Positions 35,945 through 46,742 of a stretch of DNA of 64,000 bases are shown piece by piece. The notes under the pieces were generated by a model, which was not told the DNA's origin, did not search any database, and saw only the letters and a program-made list of their open reading frames with translations. Source of the DNA: Nemertoderma westbladi (lineage: Eukaryota > Xenacoelomorpha > Nemertodermatida > Nemertodermatidae); the NCBI GenBank assembly GCA_032718475.1, contig JAUCBJ010007004.1, forward strand, positions 1 through 64,000. Reading direction: 5' to 3'. The position numbers and the translations under genes were made by a program. Positions within the stretch are counted from its first letter, which is position 1. Each line of letters opens with the position of its first letter.

Positions 35945-36075
35945 ATACAGCAGTACCGGTTAGGACAGTTGGGCCTACAGACCTACAGAAGTACCGGTTC
36001 TGGCAGTTGGACCTACGGACCTACAGCAGTACCGGTTCTGGCAGTTGGGCCTACTGACCTACGGAAGTACCGGTT
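35945..36075. repeat. 36-40 bp tandem repeat, about three copies
   Basis: Units contain 'agtaccggttctggcagttg' and 'cctac.gacctac.g' with single-base changes, placed just before the 5' LTR. Confidence 0.85.
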
Positions 36076-36142
36076 CAGGTTACCGGTCACTACGGTATTT
36101 TGCAACCTTATTGCCTACTGCAATAAGATATTAAACTGTTAC

Positions 36143-37337
36143 TGTTCGCGCTTTTGAAGACCTTTAGCAGTTTAACCTGCCAAAATTTATATGTCTTTTA
36201 GTTAATTGAAACACCTTTAGCATACGACAATATTTTATGCTAATACACAAAACATTACCCGAAGTCAGCCCATGCGCGATCATTCACCCGATGGATCTAC
36301 ACCCGGGAGGCTGAATTCGGCTGCTTAAATTTTATTATTGCAGTGTAAGGTTGCAGTGTAAACCTACTGTATTATTCGATAGATCGTTAATAATTAATTT
36401 CTGACAGATATTATTGGCTTTCGGGAAATATTAACAGTTCCTTTAGGACGTGGCGCTCTATCTATTTAAACAGAACTAGGACTTATACTAAACGCAACGA
36501 TACTGCTTATGATTAAAGTATAAAACGCATTCTTTAGGAAATGCTTTGTTACCAATCACAATCATGCACACTATTCTGCCGACCGTCAGTATATTTGATC
36601 ACATATAAAGAGAGCAGCAATTGACTCATGTAGGGTCTGCTAAATAACATTAGATTCAATACACACCACATTAATATAAATCGCAATTGTTATATATAGC
36701 CTGTCTCTCTAACCTGTAGTGTATCAAGAAAATTGGGAAATTTGGGTGATTTATCCGTATTATCCAAAGAGCAATATTTCCATCAACAAATAGATACAAT
36801 TAATAACTGACGGTAAATAACAGTACAAACAATATGATTAATAGTGAGTTAAGATTGATTAGTTAGGTGATTTAAGTTAGGTAACAGTTTATACTTTCGA
36901 TAATTTAAGCAGTTTTACTAGAGTTCTTCCCAAAAAGCCGGTGTTATGGCGAAAATGGGAACACAACAACAGAATCATATAAAATCACATGACTAGAATG
37001 ACTATACGAGTATACCAACTACCCTTATTCCCCGAAGCTCCCGTCCAACATAGAGGATGAGCAGTGAGATAGGAAATTCAGTTCAGTAGCTCTGGGATAG
37101 GTCGAAATCAACGCCCACTCAAATTCTATTGGCCGATACGGACAGCAAGGCTAAGGCAACCTCTCTAAGCTAGTTGGCCGATTAAACTGAGCCCAGATAT
37201 CTCCGTACAGCACATCAGCCAATAAGCTGGTAGCTTGCACTATTTTAGTTATAAATCCCTTTGAGAGTATTCTAGCGACTGGGGGGGAACTGGCCAGCAA
37301 AGGCAAACGTATCAGTTATCCCACAAAAGCTTTTACA
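36143..37337 (-). repeat. 5' LTR of the BEL/Pao element
   Basis: 1195 bp with TG...CA ends, next to GGCAA at 37338-37342. Because the element runs on the minus strand, this is the promoter-bearing copy: a TATA-like TTTATAA lies at 37255-37249, about 80 bp from the LTR start. Confidence 0.93.
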
Positions 37338-39870
37338 GGCAAAGATGATTTACGATTTTGTAATTAGGAATATTATAGCAATTACCCATATTTCTGGTCA
37401 TTTTCTTAAATAGATATTCATTCGTTCCTGGCTTGTAACCACAATCTGAGTAGATATATGCCTCTGCTGCAATTATTTTTCCCTTGGAACTACACCCCAG
37501 CTTATACTTAAAGAAAATTGGTGTCCTGTTACCTAGCATTTCAAAATCTTGATTTCTGTTCATTGCATACCTAATTGGCCTTCCAAGCTTATAAGCAGCC
37601 AGAGCTACAGGTCCAATCACTACACGAGGCTTAGAAAGTTTGCCACCAAATCCACCGCCAAGCCTCTTCACCTTAATGTCTATTTTATTTCTAGGTATAT
37701 CAATTAATGAACTTAAAAAGGACTGAGTGTTAGTAAGATCTTGTGTAGCAGCATAGACAGTCATCTCATCATTTTCACCCGATGGCACACATAAGCAAGC
37801 AATATTCTCCAAATATACATGGTTTTGAGAACATATTTTGAGTTCACCTTCAATAATATGCTCAGAACTCTTGAATCCATTTTCAACATTCCCCAAAGCT
37901 TGAGTATCCGGATCTCCATAAAATGACTCTACTTTAATGGCATCTTCAATGTTGGTTACAGCATCAAGAATCTCATAACATACAACAATAGAATTTGCAG
38001 CCATGTTGGCTGCTACTTCAGATGTTGCTACAACACAACCAATTACCTGTCCAACAAAATGAACTTCTTCTGTTGCAAAAACAGTTATTGCGGAATTATC
38101 ATTCTGTCCAGGGACATCTTTGTGACAGAAATATCTCACAAATCCCATCATATTCTTTGCTTCTGAAATGTCGACTGAAATAATCTTTGCATGAGCTTCA
38201 GTACTCGTCACAAAGGCAAGGTGTAATTCATTGCTTAATTTCGGCAAATCTCCTACATACACCGACTCACCAGTGCAATGCGCCAGCCCACAATGGTGCA
38301 CCAAAGGTTTTCCTGTAAATTTGCTCTTGGAATGCCAATCACCGATATGTTGATGCGATTGAAATATAGAATTTGTTGAATACTTGTGATCCTCCTGATC
38401 ACTAACAAAATCATAAAACATTCTAAATAACCCACCAGCTAGAAATCCTTGATATTCAGGGAGCATATCCCCAAATTCTACATTCAAATCATCAATAACA
38501 CTATGTACGAGGTTTTCATCCCATAGTTTTCCAATTGCTAAAGATTGTGCATGGCTAGGTACAACAATGCCACCTTTAACGCCTCCATACACAAGGGTCA
38601 GTTTCTTTACTGTATTCGATGCATCCCGTACAACCTTATATCCACATGATAGAGGAGAAAATTGGGTGTTTGTTGGTTTTGGCCAAAGACGATGAGTAAA
38701 CAGGTTACCATATTCTTCACAACATGGAATAAACACACTTAAAACAAGTTCCATATCCGAGACATGGGAAGCAGTGGCAATCTTGTAAAAATCAGTATTC
38801 AATGGAACTACCCGTCTACATTTTGTTCCACAATCTAAAACTTCCAATGTTGCCTCACAAGCCACAAGGAGTGGTACAATATCAGATGAAGAAGGGTTAG
38901 GGGCCAATACATTTCCGATAACAGTGCCCATTTCCCTCACCGTTTTATTCATTGAATTTGTAGCCTGTATTAGAGATTTACAAAGTAAAGGTTGTTTATC
39001 TTGATTGCAAGAACGTTGAAGATGTAACCGCAAATTGGAAATAGTAACAGCAGATCCAACACAAATTCCTTCAGAAGTTATATCAATCATAGCAAGTTCA
39101 TTTACATATTCAGTAGCAATGGCGACATCCACATCATATTGTTTTAGCATGGTTAACTGTCCTCCAACGAATCTTGCTGATCCATGCTTAGTTTTGAAAT
39201 CTAATAAAGAATTTAATGAAAGAGGGAAAAATGTAATACCAAAAGGCCCATTTAATAATACATCTTTTTGCTGTTTTGATAAATCATACAATTCACTCGG
39301 ATAAACAGGATTTGATGCTTCTGAATAGGGCATGTACTCATCAGAGTCATAAAGAGGGCATTTCTGACAATGCTGAGATTCATCAGTGAATGATTGAAAT
39401 GCATCGACAATAGGACGGTATCCTGTACATCGACATAGATTCCCTCTCAGTGTATCTTCTATGTCTATAATATCAGGATTAGGGTTATTTTTCAGCAACC
39501 CATACATTGACATAACGAACCCTGGACTGCAGTATCCGCATTGTGTTCCATGTGATAATGCTAATCGCTGTTGTATGGGATGGGGTTTCTTGGTGGTGCC
39601 TAGACCTTCTATCGTTGTTATGGCAGCTAAATGGCATCGTGTTAAAGGGAATAAACATGATGACACAATCCTATGTTCTATATCTACACCACCAGGGTAA
39701 ATCTTAGAAACAAGAACATTGCAAGCGCCACAATGTCCAGTTTCGCATGTAGGCTTACAGCCTGTCAATCCAAGTTCATTACGTAGATAGTTGAGAAGGG
39801 TTGACTTCTGTTTGTCTCCAAAAATATCTTTTCTCACACCATTAACAAAGCAAATAATTGAGTCATTCAT
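37338..39870 (-). pseudogene. Xanthine dehydrogenase/aldehyde oxidase-type gene, N-terminal half, split by retrotransposon
   Basis: 844 residues from Met at 39870 to the Cys codon at the insertion. The first 2Fe-2S domain has CETGHCGAC and a later SSC; the second has QCGYC and LCRCTGYRP. The FAD domain includes FVGGQLTML and VREMGTVIGN. The molybdenum domain begins at about 560 (CTGESVYVGDLP) and includes RLGGGFGGK. The position that is usually Glu in XDH (QEH) reads Asn here (SQNHVYLEN), so substrate preference may differ. All iron-sulfur cysteines expected for the family are visible. It joins in phase with the C-terminal half (13417-14674) once the element and one GGCAA copy are ignored, giving about 1261 residues, slightly shorter than vertebrate XDH. 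No intron is evident, which is unusual for an animal XDH. Confidence 0.9.
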
Positions 39871-40004
39871 TATATTTTACTGTATCGTGGTTATAAACTA
39901 AACGTATAAATAAAAAATCGACATTAATGGCAGAAGACTGTACCCATATACTTTTTTTTCTGAAATGGACACATAAACTTAGAATTGTCTTAAAAAGTAA
40001 AAGT

Positions 40005-40262
40005 AAAATAAATTTTCTTCGGCCACTAGGCCAGGGATTACGCACAAAGTCTGACGACTTATTTCCAGTGCGGTCCCCCCAGAACTTTACTCCCCAGAAG
40101 AAACTCCAGTACTCATTTAGCTACCACTTGCAAGGCAGAGATGCGCCCTGGCTGGTCCCTTTAAAGCATTCGTACCGAAACGAAAACTGCCCTGGTCCAT
40201 GTGAGGATCGAACCCACGACCTACAGGAGATGTGAATTCAATGCGACCACTACACCAAGGTG
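40005..40262 (-). mobile_element. tRNA-derived SINE
   Basis: On the minus strand the head contains a box A-like TGGTGTAGTGG and a box B GGTTCGATCC at about 32 bp spacing, as in a tRNA gene. A non-tRNA body follows, then a T-rich end with repeated 'ttttac'. These are the parts of a SINE transcribed by RNA polymerase III. The tRNA half does not keep a good acceptor stem, so it is not a functional tRNA. It lies just upstream of the XDH-like gene start. Confidence 0.7.
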
Positions 40263-40552
40263 GAACCTCACGTTTATTTACTTAACATTTACATAACATT
40301 TATTTACGACAGTACGACGGACCCAAGACGGACCACCAGACGGACGGACATGCTGACATGCACAATTTATTTTCCCAATATGAACCGCATGCCAAGCTTC
40401 ACCGAAAACGTGTCACGGAGTCGGCGACAATTATTATTATTTGGATCCAGTAGGCCTATTGATGGCTTGGGCGATTTGTAACAATGTCCAAAATACCAAA
40501 AAATCCTATAGGCCTATTATCTTAGTTGGCAGAAAAGATTACAGGATAGTTT
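40263..40552. other. Intergenic, no gene seen
   Basis: Short stretch between the SINE and the LINE nest, with 'acggac' repeats near 40315-40350 and two 'taggccta' palindromes. Confidence 0.4.
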
Positions 40553-43500
40553 ACTACTAGGTCGAGCGAACTCGGACAGAGGAAATGAGATCCTTCCAGG
40601 CTTCCTGATTCTCCATAGTTGTCGCAATTTCGTTTCTCCCAAGTTCAGTATCCCTTTCAAGTTGATCTATATATGTTATGGCCGGTCGTCCACGACTACA
40701 CTTTCCATGAGTTGGTTGCCTGAAAAGTAGATCTGGTATGACCTTGTCTTTACTTCGCCAGCAGTGCCCACTGAATCTTAATTTGCATTCACGGAGGGTG
40801 GTTGATACAGGTGGTATTGTACCATAAAGCTCGGCGTTTGTCATGTTTTGTCTCCAGCTGATGTTTAGAGCTGCCCTTAGTAGTCTTGTGTAGCAACCAT
40901 CAATTCGTTATTCTAACGAGATAAATCACCGTCAACTAACCGTCAACTAAATAAGTCATTGAGGGCTATAGCGCCTAGGGCACCATTGAAGGCAAAGGCT
41001 TGAGTGCGCATCTGCAATAGAGATGATACACGCCCCGCTCTGTCTATACTGGATGGTGGATGCTCCTCTACCAGTGTTACGTAACCTAACCCAGGAGACA
41101 CACTTGGCTCAGAGTGTAACAAAAGGACCCATACAGTCGGCAGCAGGGCTGTAGGCCATGGATAGGCGGAAGGTAATCAACCAACGGCTAGACATGCTGA
41201 CAAGGTCGGCGGAAGGTAATCAACCAACGGCGACCTACTGCGAAGACGCTTGTAGGAGTTGCGACCACAAGCGGTTTACCCCCGCAACTGAAAGATATGA
41301 GTATGAGAACCCTCCAGGAGAAATACCGGCTCGGTCGTCGCCCGGGTCAACAAGAACCGCGTCCCTCAGTGGTACACCAGGCTGGGGTCGATAAATTGGC
41401 TACTGGAACAGAAGAAAGAAGAACCAACCTGCTGAAATGTAAAAAGACACTAAAGATTGCTACAATTAACGCACGCACGCTGAAAAGCACATAACAAACA
41501 GGGTGACAAGGTCGCTCTAGCAATGGAATGTAACATCGACATCATCTGCATCCAAGAACATCGGATTTGTCATGAAGACACTGCCATGAAGTACAATGAC
41601 ATTGGAAATGGATGGACGTTAGTAACAAGCTCAGCAGTAAGAAACTCGGCCAATGCATCAATTGGAGGAGTAGGAATTCTGCTAAGTCCATTTGCACTTA
41701 AGACCCTAAACAACATCGAATCTATAAATTCCAGGGTTATGATAGCAACATTTGTGGGGAATCCCAAGACAACAGTAATATGTTGCTACAGTCCAACCAA
41801 TGCCTCAGAGCCAGAACAAGCAGTCAAGTTTTATGAAGATCTGACTGGACTTATAAAAGACATTCCGAAACACAATGTTAAAGTCATTGCTGGTGACCTG
41901 AATGCTCAAATTGGCCCAGAAGACATCAAGGATTACACATATAACACCAGTTCTAATAGAAATGTTCTAATAGTACTTACTTTTAGACCTAATGGAAGAA
42001 TGTGAATTGATACCAACAAACACCACATTCGAAAAGAGTAAGGGGAAGCTATGGACCTTTCAATACCCTAATGGAACCATAAGCACAACTGGATTACATC
42101 CTTATAAACAAAAAGTGGAGAAACAGCATGATCAACTGCGAGGCATACAGCTCGTTCAACCTAATTGGTTCGGACCACAGAATTGTGACTGCAGAGATCA
42201 GACTCAGTTTGAGAGCCAGCAAACTAATGGACAAGCAAGCAAATCAATTATGACTGGGAGAAACTCAGAACTGACAGATCTGCAGTAAAGGATGCTTATA
42301 CAGTAGAAGTTCAAAACCGCTTTGAAGCACTCCAGTCAATGGATGAAGACCAGTCCACCGATTCAATATACCAGAATATAATAACAGCCCACAAGGAATC
42401 AGCTAAGAGGCATATCCCCCAGAAACCTAAACGAAAACAGTATGTGCCATGGCAAAACTCTGAGGTTACTACTACTACTAGGATCGGCATGCTGCATTGC
42501 AGCTGCATTTTTAAGAATACTGTGCCGGCTTGTCGACAAAATTGCGCCGCCACAACTCCCTATAACCCATGACATTTGCTAGTTCATCCGCATCTTCAAG
42601 GCCAGTGTCCTTTAAGATGCGTCTCAAGCTGGTCCTCACGGCGAAAGCAATGTCCTGCAAAACGGAGGCGATTTTGTTCTAGAGTCAAGCTTGGGGGAAC
42701 CAATGAGACACCTCCGATGTTATATAGTGTCTGGTTGGAGATGTGTGCCTTGTACTTGACACAATGAACCCGGCGTAGCATTCTTGTGAATATGCCATCC
42801 AGAGATTTGGTGTCCTCAGCAGTTAGAGCCCAGCATGGACTCCCATAGAGGAGTACTGGAACTACTGCTGCTCTAAATAATCGGACCTTAAGTTTCCGAT
42901 TAATTCTCGGTGACTTCCAAATCCTAGAAAGCCTATTCAAGGCTGTCCATGCCTTTCCCTTACGTATTCGAAGGTCCTCACCTGACTTCCGGATCCATGA
43001 TCCCAGGTAACAACAGAAGTCATCCACATGCTCAAGCATACCATCCTTTGAGCTTATGCTCATCCGATCAGTACTTGCTGAGGAATTTTAAAGTTAACTA
43101 TCAGAGATTTTGGTCTTTCTGGAGTTAATAAAAAGACCAACACTTGAAGCAGCATGTTCTAATGAGCTGAGGAGCCGTTGGGCTCCCTCTAGTGATTCGG
43201 AGAGTACTCCTAAGTCATCAGGAAAGTCGAGATCAGTTAGGTACTTGGCAGGATTTCCTCGACTTCTGGAGCCAGTAGGTGGAGTTATCATCACCCCATC
43301 ATCATTATGATGATCCAAGGACATGCGTAGAACATAGTCAACAACAATTATGAACAAGAATGATGCAAGTGTGTCTCCCTGGAGGACGCCCCATAACACT
43401 TCAAATGGTTCTGTGTCACCGTCAACAGTAGACACAAATGTTGTCGAACCATCGTATACTGATCTGATTGCTGCAATAACTTCATCAGGAATCCCATATA

Positions 43501-45315
43501 ATGAAAGTATGCTGAACATACGTGAGCGAGAAACTGAATCAAAGGCCTTGAAGAAGTCAACAAAGATAACAGCCAGATGCCTGTCTTTCTTTTTTGATAA
43601 CTCTTCAATTATCCTTCTAAGTGCCAAAATGGACTCCATGGTCCCACGACCTTTACGGAACCCATTCTGATTTCCACGGAGCAGTCTCTCAATGGGATCC
43701 CTGATGCGATTTAATAGAATTCTATTGTATAGCTTTGCAGCAATCGAGATTAATGAGATTCACCGAAAAGAACCATAGAGTGTTAGGTTTCCCTTCTTGG
43801 GTACTGGCACCAACTTATTTGTTTTCGTTTCTTGTGGGACACTTGTTGTTCGGTACATGTCTACTATGATGGGATAGATGAGCTTTAAACGGTATTTTAA
43901 AGACCTCAGGGGGAACACCATCTACTCCACTGGCACGATTGGTCTTAATGCTCTTTGCAGCAGCCTTGACTTCTGCAAAGGAGATATCACCAATGGGAAT
44001 ATCTGGGAATACAGACTCAGACATTTTTACTTCTATAAAGTTATCAGGCAATACCCTGTCATTATTGAGGAGGTTTTCAAGGTGGGCCTTCCAACCATTG
44101 AGGCGATCGGCTGGTGATTCAGCCTTAACCTTAGTGATTGGTTGGCTTTTCCGACCAGTAAGCAAGTTGATCGATTTCCATGCCTGGGATGATTGCCTGT
44201 TGTCGTCAGCATCATTGATAGCATCAACCTGTTGGTTTATTAGCTCCTGTAAATTAACAGAGTACTGCCTGTTCAGGGACATAGATGCAGCCTTAACTGC
44301 ATTGTTGGCCGCTGTAGTCTGTTTGAGACAGGACTCTTTCTGCGCCTTGTAGAGGTCATTTCGGCACTTCTGAATTTTGTTGTCAGTCCAGGGGGCCCGT
44401 TTCCTGTTTCGAGGGTATACAGGAACTGTTTCTGCAGCTGCTAACTTAACTGCCTCTGTGAAGGCAGTATATCCCTCACAGTGATCTGCCGCCTCAGAGG
44501 CAAGAACCTCATACCTGTTGCTCAGCTGTAGTGTGAAGCTGGATCAACCGCCCCCATGTCCTTAATCAGAACCTCATCAGTCTGTCCAGTCTGCATTCGG
44601 TGCTCTTGAACACCCACTGCACTAAGAGAAAGCTTATCTGCAGTCAGCTCACCTTGTCGCATTGGGGACCCGAGTGTTAGGGTGTTTACTGAGGCTAGTC
44701 TAGTGACTTGCCTCAGATTCACCAATGGCTTTGTTGGTCGGGGTGGAACATGAGAGTAGCCTCCAACTCCAGAATCCCTCTCCCTCCCCCTCACAATCTG
44801 GCCTCCCTGGTGACCCAGGGTTTGGGCCAGAAAGGTCATCAGGAAAGGGACTCAAAGAATTGTTTGCCAGTCTCTCTCCAGTAGGGTGTGAGACAGGCCG
44901 CCGGTCAGGAGATAACTGACGCCTGAGAGGCTGATTGTGTCCGGTCATTCCACTGGCCTCTAGTGGCCGGACCTCCGCATTACTAATGTAATCCATAGTG
45001 GGGGTTGGGGGGTGCTTTTTTGCCGAGTCAGCTCTCGGGGCAAATACCACACCCTGGTTTGCCATTCCACAGGGTGGGTGTCGCAGTGGAGTCAGATATG
45101 AGGCCCATCACCCATATCTACTCTGGCGCACATAACCCACCATTGGCTGTGCAGCTCATCTTCTGGGTCATGCCCTGTACCCCTGCCGCCAGGTGCAGGT
45201 CGCAGTGAAGTGCACTCAGAGTGAACATGAGAACACTCTACTCCTGACTGTTGGTATTGGTAGATCACCATCTGCCTGGCCAGTCCATATACTGTACCCC
45301 TGCAGCCAAGTATAT

Positions 45316-46742
45316 ATATATATTAATAGATACACCCCGGGCGGGGTAAATATGAGATACAGTATACCAATCAGCCAATAGAAAAACATATACCAATACA
45401 GTACAGTATATAAAAGTACAGTAATATGCGAGGGGAGACGGGGGGGGGGGGGGGGGGCGTTGTGGTTAGTTTGCGGCGAGTACTGACAGCGGCGGGCAGA
45501 GGTTGCAGGAAAGTATGTGGTAGCGGTCACTGCAGGAGAGTTTGCAGAACTTGCAATGGCATTCCGGGGTTAAGGCATGGAAGGGAACGGAGTTGTTGCA
45601 GACTTTAAAGTGGAATCCGTGGGCTGTCGTCCGGGTGACAACATGCCTGTTAGTCTGGCCATGAGTCTTCCAAACCGAGGTTTGGAATGCTGGACCGCGG
45701 GAGTATCCCTCGTTAACGAAATTCTCCTCGCGTTCGGAGCGGTACGACCGGTAGTTTCGGATAACTTCTGGGTTAAACGCATACAGGGAGGTCTCTAGGA
45801 GGGCTTTGATGAATGATTTTTCCCCTGCCAATTTTAATACAAGAGTCGAGGAAGCAGAGCTGTGTAGTCGAAGCATTCGTTTTACGTGGGTCGTTTTTAC
45901 TTTGTCGATATCTTTCACATTTTGCAGGGAGAGATGTGGTGAGATTATTTGTAGTGCGTATGTTATCATTGGAGATATTTTTGAGTTGAAAATTTTAATT
46001 CCAGTTTCTACAGACAAGAGGTGGATGTGTTTAAGGGAACCGATGATGCAATAAGCTTTTTCTTTTTTCTGTTTGAGGTGGAGAGAGAAGGATAGTGAGG
46101 ACTGGAAGGTGACTCCGAGATATTCGTAGTGGCTGGCGAGTTGAACTTCGCGGTTGTTGTAAGTGAAGTGGTCGCTGCGTGCAATGCGGCTGCCTTTGCG
46201 GAATTTTACCATTTTTGTTTTGGTGAGGTTCACCTCCATCCCATTAGCGACACACCAGGTTTGGAGGACGTCAAGTGCAGATTGGATTTCGAGTTTGTTG
46301 CAGGAGTAGAACACTAGGTCGTCTGCGTAGAATATAAATTTAAGGAGAGCCACAGAGTTACGGAGGGCTGACGCCAGATCCGCAATGAAGATGATGAAAA
46401 GAGTCGGAGAGAGGCAGTCCCCTTGAAGGACACCACGGAGTTGGTGGATTATATTCGAGAAACGTAGGCCATCATAAACCCGGATGTAATTATCTAGTAG
46501 TTCCTTTACGAGATCGTATGTCTTTCCTTTGATACCGAGGGCATATATTTTATGGAGTAGCTTGGCACGGCTTACAAAGTCGAACGCCTTTCGGAAGTCG
46601 ACGAATGCCGCGTAGACGATCCGTTCTTCGCGGCGACTCGAGCGGAACGCTGATGCTATATCGCAGAGGAGTTTTGATATAGCTTGATTCGTAGAGCGAC
46701 CGGGGAGGAATCCGTATTGTTCGGGTGGGATCAGTTGGCCAA
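45316..46742 (-). mobile_element. LINE C, innermost level, 5'-truncated
   Basis: Flanked by 'gcagccaagtatat' at 45302-45315 and 46743-46756. One open minus-strand frame runs from about 46740 to 45466, covering reverse transcriptase (QYGFLPGRSTNQA, FVDFRKAFDFVSR, LRGVLQGDCLSPTLF, FYADDLVFYS) and ending in a Cys/His cluster (CHCKFCKLSC, then HILSC). The GC content and protein differ clearly from LINE A and B, so it is a separate family. The 3' end shows an 'atatat' stretch. The intact frame suggests it is the youngest level. Confidence 0.82.
45440..45457. repeat. Homopolymer G tract
   Basis: Eighteen G in a row near the 3' end of LINE C, probably part of that LINE's 3' UTR. Confidence 0.9.

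Larger units (their letters stand above)
33883..36142 (-). other. Long 5' leader of the BEL/Pao element with three tandem repeats
   Basis: 2.26 kb between the 5' LTR and Gag without a coding frame. It holds an approximate 115-120 bp tandem pair (34022-34256), an approximate 290 bp tandem pair (35215-35504 and 35505-35770) and a 36-40 bp repeat of about three copies (35945-36075), listed separately. The bases following the LTR on the minus strand ('gtaacagtttaa') do not begin with TGG, so no primer binding site is assigned. The leader may carry packaging or translation signals. Confidence 0.7.
14675..37337 (-). mobile_element. Giant BEL/Pao LTR retrotransposon (22.7 kb including nested Ty3-type element)
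   Basis: Two direct 1195 bp LTRs (14675-15869 and 36143-37337) start TG and end CA, and 5 bp GGCAA duplications sit at 14670-14674 and 37338-37342. Order along the minus strand: 5' LTR, 2.3 kb leader, Gag with a long N-terminal region, Gag-protease-RT, RNase H-integrase, 1.6 kb spacer, 1417-codon ORF, polypurine tract, 3' LTR. RT, integrase and the integrase C-terminal domain are of BEL/Pao type. Without the inner 3984 bp element and its 5 bp duplication the element would be about 18.7 kb, large for the family. It is not autonomous as it stands: Gag is interrupted and one in-frame TGA lies between RT and RNase H. Confidence 0.93.

Noticed and set aside
40190-40262. Functional tRNA gene
   Set aside because: Boxes A and B are present but the acceptor stem does not pair well and a SINE body follows.
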